DNA of 64,000 nucleotides from Nepenthes gracilis (Eukaryota > Streptophyta > Magnoliopsida > Caryophyllales > Nepenthaceae): NCBI GenBank assembly GCA_033239525.1, contig BSYO01000036.1, positions 10,128,126-10,192,125 of the forward strand, read 5' to 3'. The notes below the pieces were generated by a model. That model had not been told where the DNA came from. It did not search any database and saw nothing but the letters and a program-made list of their open reading frames with translations. Shown piece after piece: positions 13,381-24,731 of the stretch (positions within the stretch are counted from its first letter, which is position 1; the number at the start of each line of letters is the position of its first letter). The position numbers and the translations under genes were made by a program.

Positions 13381-13612
13381 AGAGCGGGGATACCTCTCCC
13401 TTGTGGACGCCTTTTGGGGGCGGTGGACTCCGTCTGCCAGGAATAAAACCGTGCGGGCCGCGTGATAGCTTGGGACGCCGTGAAGTTCCCCCAACTCAAA
13501 GCGGACAATATCCACATGCGGATGTGCTGGGACGTTACAGATGGTATCAGAGTCGGGATTCGGTTCGGTATGCTAGCGAGGACGTTGGGTCCCGAAGGGG
13601 GTGGACTGTAGA

Positions 13613-13652
13613 GTCCCACATCGGATGGAGAGGAAACGAGCGTGCCTTTATA
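13613..13652 (+). promoter_or_regulatory. snRNA-type USE plus TATA box in TRIM LTR 2
   Basis: The same GTCCCACATCG element lies at 13613-13623 with TTTATA beginning at 13647, a 23-bp gap. The third LTR at 13886-13896 keeps the element and a 24-bp gap. The intervening bases have changed while the element and spacing persist. Confidence 0.65.
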
Positions 13653-13948
13653 AGGACGTGGATACCCCTCCATTGTGGATGTGTTTTGGGGGCGGTGAAC
13701 TCCGTCTGCCAGGAACAAAACCGTACGGGCCGCGTGATGGTGTGGGACGCCGTGAAGTTCTCCCGGCCTAAAGCGGACAATATTCACATGCGGATACGCC
13801 AGGGACGTTACAGATGGTATCAGAGTCGAGATCCAATCCGATGTACCAGCGAGGATGCTGGGTCCCCAAGGGGGTGGACTGTAGAGTCCCACATCGGATA
13901 GAAAGGGAACAAAACGTGCCTTTATAAGGGCGTGGATACCTCGCCCTT

Positions 13949-15747
13949 TGGTCTGCTGTCCTTTGTCTGCTTATCAAGGGTGCAGGGGTGATAGGTTGCT
14001 GTCTTCAGTCCGCAGGTGGTTGATGCTGGGATGGTACCATGCTCTTGCTTTGGCTGCTAATACTGGATACCTGTGGAAGTTGCTGTTTTGGTGTTAGCGT
14101 TGGGGTTAGATGTCCTTGGCTGCTGGCCGGATGATGCTTGAACCTGCAATATGTGGGGGCCTTGCTGCTGCTGCATTTGGACTAGAAGCTCTCTCAATTT
14201 GGTTGATGTAGGTTCTGCCGCTGTTGAAGCTCTCTCAACCAGTAGCCGAATTTGTTGTAGAGTATTTCTAATCTCGGTGCCCCTCTGTTTGGTTCTCTGA
14301 GATGGATCTACTGCGGAATTTTGGGGTGAAATGCTGCTTCCCAGCGTCAATCTGACTGATTGTGGCTTTGTGACTGTTGCCGTTGATTTCATACCTGTTC
14401 AATATATTTGGGTTTTTCTGGTTGGCTGTTGCTCGCCTGTACCTGCTCTGTGTATTTATTTTTGCTTTCATTTTTTCTCTGCTTATGTGATGTTGGGTCT
14501 GTGCTGCTGATTTTGTTAAGTCGGACCATGTTGCACATGCTGTTCTGGGTTCTTTTGCTGCATGCGGGTGGCTCTATTAGTTTGGGTTTGTCTTGTCCTG
14601 CAATTGATGGGTTTTTATGCTGCCGAGCTGGTTGTCTCATCCCCTGGCTGCTGTTTGCTGCTTGCTGAAGCCAGGCGCAATCCACTATGGCAAATGGTTG
14701 ATGCTGGAGCCATCTGTTGGTGGGAGGCTTTGGAATCTTGGGGCAGGTCTTGGTTTTGCTGAATTGGGCTATTTCTTGGCCTTGCTGTCTGGGGGCTGCT
14801 GGTGTTAGAAGGGTTAGAACATGACGAATGCTAGTTTTGAAGTCTCTTTAGGTTGCTGGGGTTGTTGCTGATGAAATGATCAAAGAATTGTTCGCATTGT
14901 TGTCGGCTGCAGATGGTGACGCATGTTGAATTTAATCTGATGGACTATGCATCCTGCCGGCATTGACTATTAGTTGCCGTAGGTTTCATGGTGATTTTTC
15001 TTGGATCGTCCGAATTTGCTTCATCAATGATCTGTTTATTAACAAAGAATTGATGCTTGATTATGAACTGTGCCTTTCCTGCTGCAAGCTGCTGTTGCTT
15101 GGTGAAGATTGCCTACTGTTGGAATGTGCATTATTCTGTTCTGCAACCTGGATCGATAATGCGGATTTCAACAGTGAGGCTTTGGGATCTTCTCGCCGCA
15201 TGGTGGTCCCCGGGCTATGTGGTCTTGCACCTTAATCTACCGCTTGATCTCGCCTGGGTCCATGTTGGCAATGTGCATTCGGATGACACCTTACCCGTGC
15301 TGAAGATGCAGTGTCTTCTGGTTGGAGTCTTGGTAGTATCCCTTGCTGCTGCTGCTAATTGTGAACTGGAGTGGCAGTGCCTTTTGCTGTATTCCCATCG
15401 TCTCTCGGCAGTGCTGTGAGGGTTTTAGCACGTTGACGTGGTTGATGGCTGTCTCGTTTTTGCTGTTGTTTGCTGCTGCGGGGCGTTCGGAAGTTGTGGT
15501 TCCTGTCGTCTTGGTAGTATCTGAGCTTGTTTCTGCTTGTCTATTAGGACTAAATTCATGTTTTGTTTGCTGTTAGTCCTTCCCTCTTAGAGGTTTATTT
15601 TGAGTCATTCTTTGATGTACCAGCTGCTCGGGGTATGTCCTAGCGTTTTATGTTCTAACTCTAAGTCAAAAAACTTGGAGTTATAGCATAGCTTTTGTAA
15701 ATTTTTCTCCCGTTAATTTAAAATACACACTTACTTACCAAAAAAAA
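13949..15747 (+). mobile_element. A-tailed retroposon insertion with 17-bp target site duplication
   Basis: The 17 bases 'gtggatacctcgccctt' occur at 13932-13948 and again at 15748-15764, on either side of a 1799-bp insert that ends in 'cttaccaaaaaaaa'. Joined across one copy of this repeat, the TRIM LTR becomes continuous. A long target duplication and an A tail are the marks of LINE-machinery integration on the plus strand. The insert is TG/CTG-rich and GC-richer than its surroundings. I see no reverse transcriptase or endonuclease motif, so it may be a 5'-truncated LINE 3' end, a non-autonomous element or a retrocopied transcript. Small open frames on both strands are low-complexity. Confidence 0.8.
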
Positions 15748-15891
15748 GTGGATACCTCGCCCTTATGGACGCATTTTGAGGGCTGTGGACTCCGTCTACC
15801 AGGAATAAAATCGTGCGGGCCGCGTGATGGCTTAGGAAGCCGTGAAGTTCTTCCGACTCAAAGCGGACAATATCCACATGCGGATACACCA

Positions 15892-18577
15892 CTGTCTTCC
15901 TATGGTAATGATAGTGAGCCACTCCTATCAATGTAAGAGTACAAGCCTCCTTTGAGCATCCCACATACTCCCCGCATTTCACAATTTCTACATATTCATC
16001 ACGTTTACTTTCACGCTTACATCTTTCTGTTCTTAGAAAAATATTTCTGATTTGAGTATCAGAGTATTTAAGGTGGGACAATCTCCCGTCATCCTCTGAC
16101 ATCTTATTTATAATTTGTGGTACACAAGACCCAAGTTGAGAAATACGAAGACCAAACCCGTTATTAATTCGATTTGGTCGAAGAATTCAAAGGTTCTCTA
16201 ATCCACACAAAAACCCAGACTCAGGGACGTATCAGAGGTGTTTTGTTTTTGTTTTATTTTTTAAAATAGTGATGACGGTAATGGCTTACCATCAATTACA
16301 CACTTGCAAGTTAAGAAGATATTTTTTAGATATTTTAAAATAATATAATATTTTATCTATCTATTTATATTAATAGGTCAATGTAAAAATGGGTCAATAT
16401 TTTGCGGCTACCCAACTGTAATTATTTTGGGAAGATAAAAAAATATAAAGTATGGATATATATTTACCTTTTATTTATAATTAATTATTATAATTTTAAG
16501 TCAAAATATGATTATATATTCTATTGTCCTATTTTAAAATATGTGTTATTAATATTTAATTAATATTTTATTGTTATGTATTATTTAATATATTATATAA
16601 TTTATATATTTATATAATTTTTCTCACCTAACCAGTTAGCCAACCTTATTGAATCTTATTTCCAAGTATTCACTATCTTTCTCCGTGGAAAAATGGACGT
16701 TGACCACGCAAAGTAGAATTTATCAAAAATTATAGTTTTAAGAAAAAAAAATAAAATAAAGGTATAGTTAATTTTTTAATTTATATATAAAAATTAAAAA
16801 AAAATAGCTGATATAAATTATAATTTATAATATACAAAATTTAATATTATATAATTTTATAAAATCTTATTTTTTTGATAAAATAATATTTTATAGATGC
16901 ATATATTTTTAGATAATTATATTTATAAAAATATTAAATTTTAAATTTTTAAATAATACTTTTATATAATTTTTTAAAATAAATTAAAAAACAAAATTAT
17001 AGTCACCAATCTCTTCCCGATCCAAATAACTGATAATATTTTGTGTAATGGGTCACACCCTATTCAGTTTTATCATATTTAGTCGACATATAATTTTAAA
17101 CCCTAAAATTATAATTATTTATCTTATCTTTAAAAATTATAAAGATTTATTCTCAACTAATTTGATTTTAGGAAATTAAAATATAAAATTATAATTTTAA
17201 TTTCGACTGATGCCAAATAATGAAATTAAAATTGGGATGAAATTCAAATTTTAATTCTGAATTCTAGATGTATATAAATTTTTGTTACATGGTATATTCG
17301 GAGTTTACTTTAATAATTAAATCAAGAAGTATATAAATTTAAAATTTCAAATCATTAGGTGAAATTTTAAATATATTTCTATATATATATTACCAAACAT
17401 GATCATTCCTTTGCTCCCACTTGTCCACTACGAATTAAATATCCAAGAATTCTAATTTGAAAATTATATTATAAAATTATTTTATGAATATATGTTACAT
17501 TTTATTATTTATTAATATATACTTTATTATATTTAATAATTTTTTATTTTATTGGGCCATATCTATGATCTTTCTTTGACCGGTAGCCTTGAAGGACTGC
17601 ATTGTTGTATTGATCCATTCTCTCTTTTTATTTAACATTTTGTCTACTTCCCACCAAAATAGAATTCAAGTTTGAATGGTCCAAAGTTCACTTATCGACA
17701 AAACAATCACTAAAATTTTATGGTCAATTAATTTGTGCTAGTAAATCAAGAAATTTAGGAGACATATAATTGCTTATACCGTGTAGTGACCACTTGGTCA
17801 CAGGGGTGACTTAAGACAGTATAATTAGACAACATAGATAATAGTCATATGTCTCAGTTTTAATAGTTCAATACTTGTTGCGCTTTTGATATGAGCTTGT
17901 ATGTAGGCTCGATTCAGACATCAAATTTAATACACATGGTTGACGCATGTTTGCCAATATGCTATGTAAAATATTTATGTTGTTTTTTAGGTAAATTTTT
18001 ATGAGTTTCAAGATAGTTGAGAGAAAAGAGGAAAAGAGAGAGAAAGAAGATGGAGGCCCCTTAAATTTACGTACATGATCCTAAACGGAGAAGATGGGGT
18101 CTTTTATTATTCTTTTGTTATTTTGATATTGTCGTGATTCCAACACAAATGTAGGTAATAATTAATGATAATTAATCCAAAATAAATTTTTTTATATTTA
18201 AAAGAACAAAATCCAAATATGTAATCACCGAAAATCGAGTTGAATTTGACAAATTCAAATAACCATCAATATAATAATCAAGATGCCCAGTAGCGGATAT
18301 GGAGCCAATTTAAACTATTCTCTCCGATCTCCGAAGCAAAGATAATAAATCCACTTAACTCATGCCCATAAGGAAAAGTGATAACCCCAAATCTAATAAT
18401 CACGGCAACAAACATACACGAATTTAGATAAAATAATAGTCCCAACATAAACAGATGAAAATAATCGGATATACTATAAATCTTCTAACATAAATTGTAA
18501 TATTTGAATTCCCATTTAATTTATTTTGAATGTGTGAGGTTCCGATTTTCAAAATATTATAATTAGAAGTAATTAAA
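15892..18577. other. AT-rich intergenic region, no gene seen
   Basis: The first 350 bases are more balanced and may be transposon-derived. The remainder is AT-rich. I see no exon-like series, RNA gene or intact transposon. Confidence 0.5.
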
Positions 18578-18588
18578 TTAATATAATC

Positions 18589-18607
18589 AGTACTTACCAA
18601 AAAAAAG
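18589..18607 (+). mobile_element. Minimal LINE-tail insertion flanked by 11-bp target duplication
   Basis: 'ttaatataatc' occurs at 18578-18588 and 18608-18618. Between the copies are 19 bases reading 'agtacttaccaaaaaaaag', which matches the 3' end of the large retroposon at 15747 ('cttaccaaaaaaaa'). The simplest reading is an extremely 5'-truncated insertion from the same LINE source. Confidence 0.55.
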
Positions 18608-18619
18608 TTAATATAATCG

Positions 18620-21364
18620 ATTAAGTTTAATGTACACGGGAAGTTAAGTATCGGAAGCAATATGGAAGTGGGAGGCATGGCGCCTGAGTGGTGCCTAAGG
18701 CGCGTCCGAGGTGCATTTTTCAGTACGGTCATGCCCAATGAGTGCCTAAGGCAGGTTCGAGTGTGTTTTCCAGAGTTGTCGCGCCCGAGCGGCGCCTGAT
18801 GCGCGCTCGAGTGTGGATTCCAGTGTACTAGCGCTCGAGCGCTGAAGTGATTATAAGGCATCACTGCTCCTTTTTCTGCCATTTTTGCGCGATTTTGGAG
18901 CAGGGAGAGAGAGAGAGGCAAAGGGAAAGAGAAGAGAAGAGAAGAGAGAGAATGTGAAGGAGAGGTCCGAGAGCATGATCCTGGGCGATCCGAGTAAGAA
19001 AACTTGTAGATCGAGTTAAGATAAATGCACTCTAAGTTTCCTTTTCAGTTCTTATTATTTATTTTCGTTCATTTTGAGTATTATTATTTTAATACTCATT
19101 CTAGTTGAGATTTTGAAGTAAGAATATGAAAAATGTGTATATTTGTTGCTTTTCCATGTTTTTATAACAAGATCTGTCAAAAATCACCGTTTATTTACAT
19201 GTATCTTAAATATGCATGTTATGAAAATTTCATCTCCATGTTTAGAGGCTAAATATCCTATTTCTACGTAATTGTGTTTCAAGTTTATGATTTTTAAATT
19301 ATTCCATGTTTTTTTTGTGTGCTCAAAATATATTGCACATTTAATTTCTATATAACATGTTTGTTCTACTATTTGAACATTTTATTTTATATGTATTATT
19401 GATGAACTCTCATGATAAAGAAATGGCCATGGTAAAAATGTGTAAATTTTATGAAAAAGAATTATGAAGAGATATTCTAGAATTATGTTAAGGACTTATG
19501 AGCTATTCTCTAAAAGGGTGAGAATTAAGGATGTATAGACTTAAGAGTAGAATTTCATAAGAAATTAAGAAGTTAAGAAATTGGATCAAGAAATATTAAT
19601 CAGATAGTATATATTGGATTCAATTATGAAGAGGCTAAATATCCTATTTCTATATAGTTGTACTTTAAGTTTATGATTTTTAATATTATTCCATATCATT
19701 TTTGTGTGCTGAAAATATATTGTGTATTTCATTTTTATTTAGTATGTTTTGTTTTACTATTTAGATATTTTTTTATTTTATTTGTATTATTGATGAATTC
19801 TCATGATAAAGAAATGGCCACAGTAAAATGTGCAAACTCTATGGAAATGAATTATAGAGGGATATTCTATAATTAAGTTAAGACCTTGTGAACTATTCCT
19901 CAAAAGGATGAGAATCAAGGATGTATGGACTTAAAAGTAGAATTTCCTAAGAAATTAAGAAACTAAGAAATTGGACCAACAAATATTAATCAGACAGTAT
20001 ATTTTGACATACCTTAATATATTATTGTAGAAGATCGTTGTTTGTAATGGCCGCTTTGTGGCTAAAACCCTACCTATAGGAATTATATGTAGACAGCCTG
20101 CCTTTGGGTCTTGAATAGGAAGAGAAGGCTTTTGATTGTGTAAGAATAAATACAATTCAGGTTTCGATCGACCGCTCATTTAGTTAATAAGGCTTATTGG
20201 CCCTAGTTCCCAACGAAAATAAGTTTTCAACATGATTTGATGATTATTAAAAAAAATGAATTCAAGAACTTTGGAATGTATCATGAAAGCATTTCTTTTC
20301 TTATTATATTTTATAATTATTGATTCGTTTATATTCCTTCCGATATGTACTGTTATGATTCAATGTAAAATATGCATATCCCTTAATATATATGTGTGTG
20401 TGTGTGTGCATTGCTGAGTATTTGGCTTACTTCTTATTATTTTTGCTAACCCGTCAGATGATCAGTACGAGTTTATATTCGACAAGTAGGAATGAAGGGT
20501 CTGTGTCTAGTTTTAGGGCTTGGGATATTGTATGATATATTTTAGGTATTGTCTTTTGTATTTTTGGTACAGTAGTGATTCTTTTAAACCGAAGGATTGT
20601 ATGTATGTATTATTTTATAATTAAGAAAGAAGACGCATGCTTTAGTTGAAATGTCGTATATATTGGATTATGAAATGTTTCTGCAGGTTTGATGGCATTT
20701 GCAGATATCTTTCCGAATTTAAGTCTGACAGGGTAACACGCCTTGATTTGTTGTCGGAGCCACTAGGTTGTGGCATGTTATGGAGACTGTGTATATATGG
20801 ATGTTTATTTGATAGATTTTTATATTATGATTTTAATTAGTTTGACGGAAGTTAGGACAAGTGATATTCTGTAGTCAGGTCTGTCACAGAATATATTTGT
20901 TATTTGGGATTAATTAACTGTATTAAAAATTGATTATATCTTATGAAATTTTAAAGAAAATTGGATTAATGGGTTGGTGCCTAAAACACGCTTGAGTAGT
21001 GCCTGAGATCCAATTCCAGTGGGCATGCGCCCGAGGCCATGCTCGAGTACTAAAAGTCACAATCTGGTGGTCGAGTGCTGTTTTGGGTATATAAGTGGCT
21101 GTGGGGTGCTGTGTTCGTCATTTTTACATGAGAATAGCAGAGAGAAGAGAGAGAGGAGAGAGGAAGAAAAGATAAGGTAAATTTGTACATCCTTTTGTAA
21201 AATCTATTTGGTATAAAGTCAATACATGTATTTATAAGTCATATCATTGGTCTATTTCAGTGTTTGATATATTTTACTTTTATTTTGGATGTTTAAAGTT
21301 CGTAATGTTATTTTTGTCTAGCCTATTTATTTTCCTTGAATATGCATGTTATTTTTATTGGTTG
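18620..21364. mobile_element. Degenerate Del/Tekay-like LTR sequence (left part)
   Basis: This region shares features with 25768-29511 and, inverted, with 55386-57260. These are CTCGAGCGC-type GC-rich modules (18680-18850, 20975-21065), a TATA-like site next to a GA-rich stretch (18895-18960, 21125-21180) and long AT-rich filler. The gag-only element at 21365 split one such sequence, so left and right parts join across GGTTG. The orientation of the parent element is unresolved: the TATA/leader layout suggests plus, while the nearby reverse transcriptase remnant is on minus. Confidence 0.5.
19243..20006. repeat. Two-copy direct tandem duplication, 386-bp unit
   Basis: The segment beginning 'gaggctaaatatccta' at 19243 recurs at 19629. 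Similarity continues through 'cgataaagaaatggccatgg'-like and 'gaatttc(a/c)taagaaattaag' blocks to about 20006. The copies are diverged. It lies within Del-like LTR sequence and has no coding content. Confidence 0.75.
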
Positions 21365-22369
21365 TGAAAAAGGACTTTTTGTCCTTAGTTATACAATTAA
21401 GTTTTGACCCGGTAAAAATAGCGAAAGCAGTAAAAATTAAATATCCAATACACGTAAAGAATATTTATTTTTAGATGCTAATGAGACAAGGACAAGCATG
21501 CAAAATATAACCGAGTATAAACAATACTAAAAAGACACGATTTTTCATGACGAATGAAAAACTCGATACCTACGGTAATCGAGAAAAACCCTCCGAGCTT
21601 CAACGGCCAGGGAAGCAATGCACTATGAAAATCAACTTACAGACCGGGTGGTAACGACGCGCTAACCTAACTGAATTACTCCCCTCTTGTGATCCCTACC
21701 AAGAAACTCATTGGATTTGCCCGCGGCAACGCAACCGGATACCTTCCGGTCTTCACGTCAATCTTTCCTCTCTAGCCACTTGAATTGCCGAACACGATCG
21801 AGTCTCCTTCTTCAACTCACCGACGTCTCCAACGAAGGTAGAAGGAAGTGTTTAAATGGTTAAGAGAAAATGAAGAGAAAACTTCTTAGAACATCAAGCT
21901 CAATCTCGTAACTTTTTGGTTTTATTAAGATAAGCAATATTAATGAAGCACGAACAACTTTCTTCTCAGGTGGGGCACGAAAGTAATCTGTCAAGAGTTC
22001 TTAGGTTCCAAAAATATAAGCCAAATATTTATAAATGGCTCAAATAACACATTAAAAAAAACATGCCCGTTGCATCGGCGCTCGAGCGCAGCTCCAGCGC
22101 GCGGCGGGCGCACGGAGGGTTTCCAGAGAAACCCTATGTGCGCTCAAGCTCGGGGCGGGCATAGTGAGCGGGGACCATTCTAGATTTTGGGCTGAGCGGG
22201 TAGCGAGCGCACGGAGGGCACGGAGGCTTCGGATGGGCTCGAGCGATTGGAGGACGGAACAGATAGAACGTATATATATTGATACTGTAACTCGACAACC
22301 CACAACCCGATATCGATACAATAATACATATGGTCACGGAATATGCCAATTAGACAAATATCTCTAACA
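21365..22369 (-). repeat. 3' LTR of the gag-only element
   Basis: It pairs with the LTR at 24732-25767 across most of its length. In the minus sense, a CTCGAGC-rich GC block (22075-22260) precedes a TATA box TTTATAAATA at 22027-22036, followed by a GA/CT-rich leader region. It ends TG...CA and is bordered by a purine tract internally and GGTTG externally. Confidence 0.88.
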
Positions 22370-22686
22370 ATCTCTCCCTTTGGTAATTTCGTGACAAAAC
22401 GCAAAAAGTAAATAAATGCAAGTGAATCACGGGTTCAGACACCACCGAGATAGAATCCGTGTATATAAAAATCTACGCTTAGTGAGAAATAAGAGATATA
22501 AAAAAATTGTAAAAATCTACACTAGTACTGCTATGTCGATGTGGTGACAGCTGCGTCGACATTGTAACAGAGTTACCTGGTCCAGTAAGGTTAATGCCAC
22601 AAAGGCATAATAAAATGATAACAATAGAAGTAAGAAACCAATATACTGCAGTGAAAAGAATGAAAAACAAGTAACCAAAATCAAAG

Positions 22687-22815
22687 TACTCCCCTTACAA
22701 AAACAATAAGGCTCCCTCTAACATAAATAACAAAGCTCCTCCTAACATAAATAACAAAACTCCCCCTAACATATATAACAAAACGCAATAACAAAGCGTC
22801 CCCTAACATAGATAA
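22687..22815 (-). repeat. Ladder of polypurine-like units near the 3' LTR
   Basis: Four or five units of the form 'ctcccc(c)taacataaataacaaa' (purine-rich on the element's sense strand) occur in a row. The second copy of the family has a looser ladder of the same kind at 30904-31030. The true purine tract is at the LTR edge (22372-22381). The ladder may be decayed duplications of that tract. Confidence 0.6.
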
Positions 22816-22863
22816 GTAGGCTTCGTCTCCCCTAATCCCCCCTGTTAAAGTGAATCTAGTCTC

Positions 22864-24680
22864 TCACTTTTTATCACGAATGGCCAATGGGTAATGTAGC
22901 TCACTTTTATTAACCCATACTTGTCTCACTGAATTCACTTTTGTATTCAATCTTTTTACTTGTTCATTTAATATTTGAATGTGATCAACAAGTGTATTCA
23001 TATTTAGTTCTGGTCTTGGGCTATATGAAAAGTTCATGGTATAGCAGTGGGACCGAATATGACCAATCTTTCCACAAGCATTACAAGTTGGCAGAGACTT
23101 TGGGGGTTTATTCATGTGTTTTAGGCTATGTGGATTGGTCAAATGATATGAGTTAAAGCTATTATCCACACGTCGAGACGGTTGCTTAGTGAGTTTAGAT
23201 TTGTAAGCGTGTTAGTGTGGAATTTTTATGGCGGGAATAAAAATTGCTTTAGGTTTCACGTCATTTTTGACAATATTCGCAGTATACCCCAACCCCTGTT
23301 TATTTCCACCAATTTTTCCAAACCCGAGCATATGATCTAATTTTGTGGACCCATTTAAGAAACGTTTCGAATCTTTTCTAGTAGCCTCCAGTTCAGATTC
23401 TAGAGTTGTGATCTGTGTAGTAAATGTGATTGTTAGCTTCTCAATTTCTTGGGTTTTAGCATCTAACCCGGATTGTTGAGCTAATTTTTCCTGTTCCAAA
23501 TCAATGATCCTACTGTTTAAGGTTTTGTTTTGTTGCTTTACTTTCAAGTATTCCCTAAACAGTTTGTGATATGCTTCTTGAAGGTCATCAAATTCAGTTT
23601 CTGACTCATCCACAGAGTCATCAGATTGATTAAAGTTTTCTATTGAATTGTCACACATTGAGGCCATAAAAGCCATGTACTTGACAAGGCAATCTTCAAA
23701 ATATTTTTCACCCTCTTTTTCTTTGTCATCACTTAAGGTCACATTAGCTTTAAAGGCTTAACCTTGTTGACGTTTAAGGTTTGGGCATTCAGCCCGATAG
23801 TGGCCAAAGCCTTTACACTCATGGCATTGAACTCCTTGAGTATTTTTTGATTTGTAGTCCTTGAGTTCACGTCGGTCTTTCTTCTCAAATTGAGATGAAC
23901 GTTTTAAATCTATATCAAATTTGTTTGATAAAGATTTATTTTTTCTTAAAAACTTTTTAAAATTCTTAACAAATAAGAAAAAATCGTCATCGGTACACAA
24001 TTCTTTATCGGAATCCCGATTTTGCTATTCCTACTTGATTTTAGAGCAAGTGATTTATTTTTCTTTGACTGTGGCAATGTGTGCTCATAAGTTTGTAGAG
24101 ACCCTACAAGTTCTTCGATTTTTAATTTGTCTAAATCTTTACTTTCTTCAATCGTAGTAACTTTTGGTCTAAATTGTTCAGGCAAAGATTGTAGAACTTT
24201 TCTAACAATTTTATTTTTCGAGATTCATTCTGCTAAATTAAATGTAGAATTTACAATATCATTTAATTGCACATAGAATTCATCAAATGTGTCGTCATCT
24301 TTCATTCTTATTTCTTCGAATCTAGTGGTGAGCATTTATAATTTTGAATTTTTAACTAATTTAGTACCTCCATGAGTGATTTCTAGAATGTCTCACTCAT
24401 CTTTAGAAGTTTCGCACATAGAAATCTGTTTAAACTCATCGGGAGATATAGCCATAAAAATAACATGTAACCCCTTACTATTCCAATTACAAGCTTCAAG
24501 TTCTTCTTTTGACCATAAAGATAGGACTTTTGGTTCATCACCACTCTTGGGTGGAGTCCACTCAAGTTGGGTACTAGCCCATACACGCTCATCCAGAGAT
24601 TTTAGGAAGGCTCTCATCAGAACCTTCCAATAGGTATAGCTGTTCCCATCAAAGAAGGGAGGTACGGAGAGCGATCCACT
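22864..24680 (-). pseudogene. gag: Copia-type gag (UBN2-like, two CCHC knuckles), broken
   Basis: Reading the minus strand from about 24680, the fragments follow the copia gag order. There is an N-terminal PPFFDGNSYTYW-type segment, then the W-rich capsid start (LDERVWA), a middle segment with LPEQFRPKV and EELVGSLQTYE (24185-24070), a CCHC knuckle CHECKGFGHYRAEC (about 23830-23770), a Glu/Gln-rich coiled stretch (23742-23212) and a second knuckle CNACGKIGHIRSHC (about 23105-23060). The last recognisable residues are QVWVNKSELHY, which in complete copia elements stand just before the protease. Here the frame stops and the 3' LTR follows. In-frame stops and frameshifts near 24340, 24225, 24000 and 23750 make it non-functional. 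Gag would form the virus-like particle and bind RNA. Confidence 0.85.
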
Positions 24681-24718
24681 CGTATATATCTAGAACGGGG
24701 TCATGGATCGATGTGAGT

Positions 24719-24729
24719 CTCTGATACCA
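24719..24729 (-). other. Primer-binding site (initiator tRNA-Met)
   Basis: TGGTATCAGAG on the minus strand starts two bases inside the 5' LTR edge. It complements the 3' end of initiator tRNA-Met, the usual primer of copia elements. Confidence 0.85.
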
Positions 24730-24731
24730 AT

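Larger units (their letters stand above)
13334..15891 (+). mobile_element. Tandem TRIM array: LTR-interior-LTR-interior-split LTR
   Basis: Three LTR copies start at 13334, 13607 and 13880, exactly 273 bp apart. The first two run TG...CA for 206 bp each (13334-13539, 13607-13812). Between LTRs is an interior of only 67 bp that begins with a primer-binding site TGGTATCAGAGT (13542, 13815), matching initiator tRNA-Met use, and ends with a purine tract just before the next LTR. There is no coding capacity, which is the definition of a terminal-repeat retrotransposon in miniature. The third LTR is interrupted at 13948 by a retroposon, resumes at 15765 and loses similarity at about 15890, before its expected end. 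The LTRs are diverged by eye, so the array is not recent. Confidence 0.85.

Noticed and set aside
13542..13553. tRNA-Met gene fragment
   Set aside because: The tRNA-like bases are only the primer-binding site. The rest of a tRNA fold is absent here and at the other primer sites.
14057..15576. Several open frames of 60-120 codons (Gln-rich on minus, Cys/Leu-rich on plus)
   Set aside because: They are low-complexity readings of TG/CTG-rich DNA inside the A-tailed retroposon. None shows a conserved domain.
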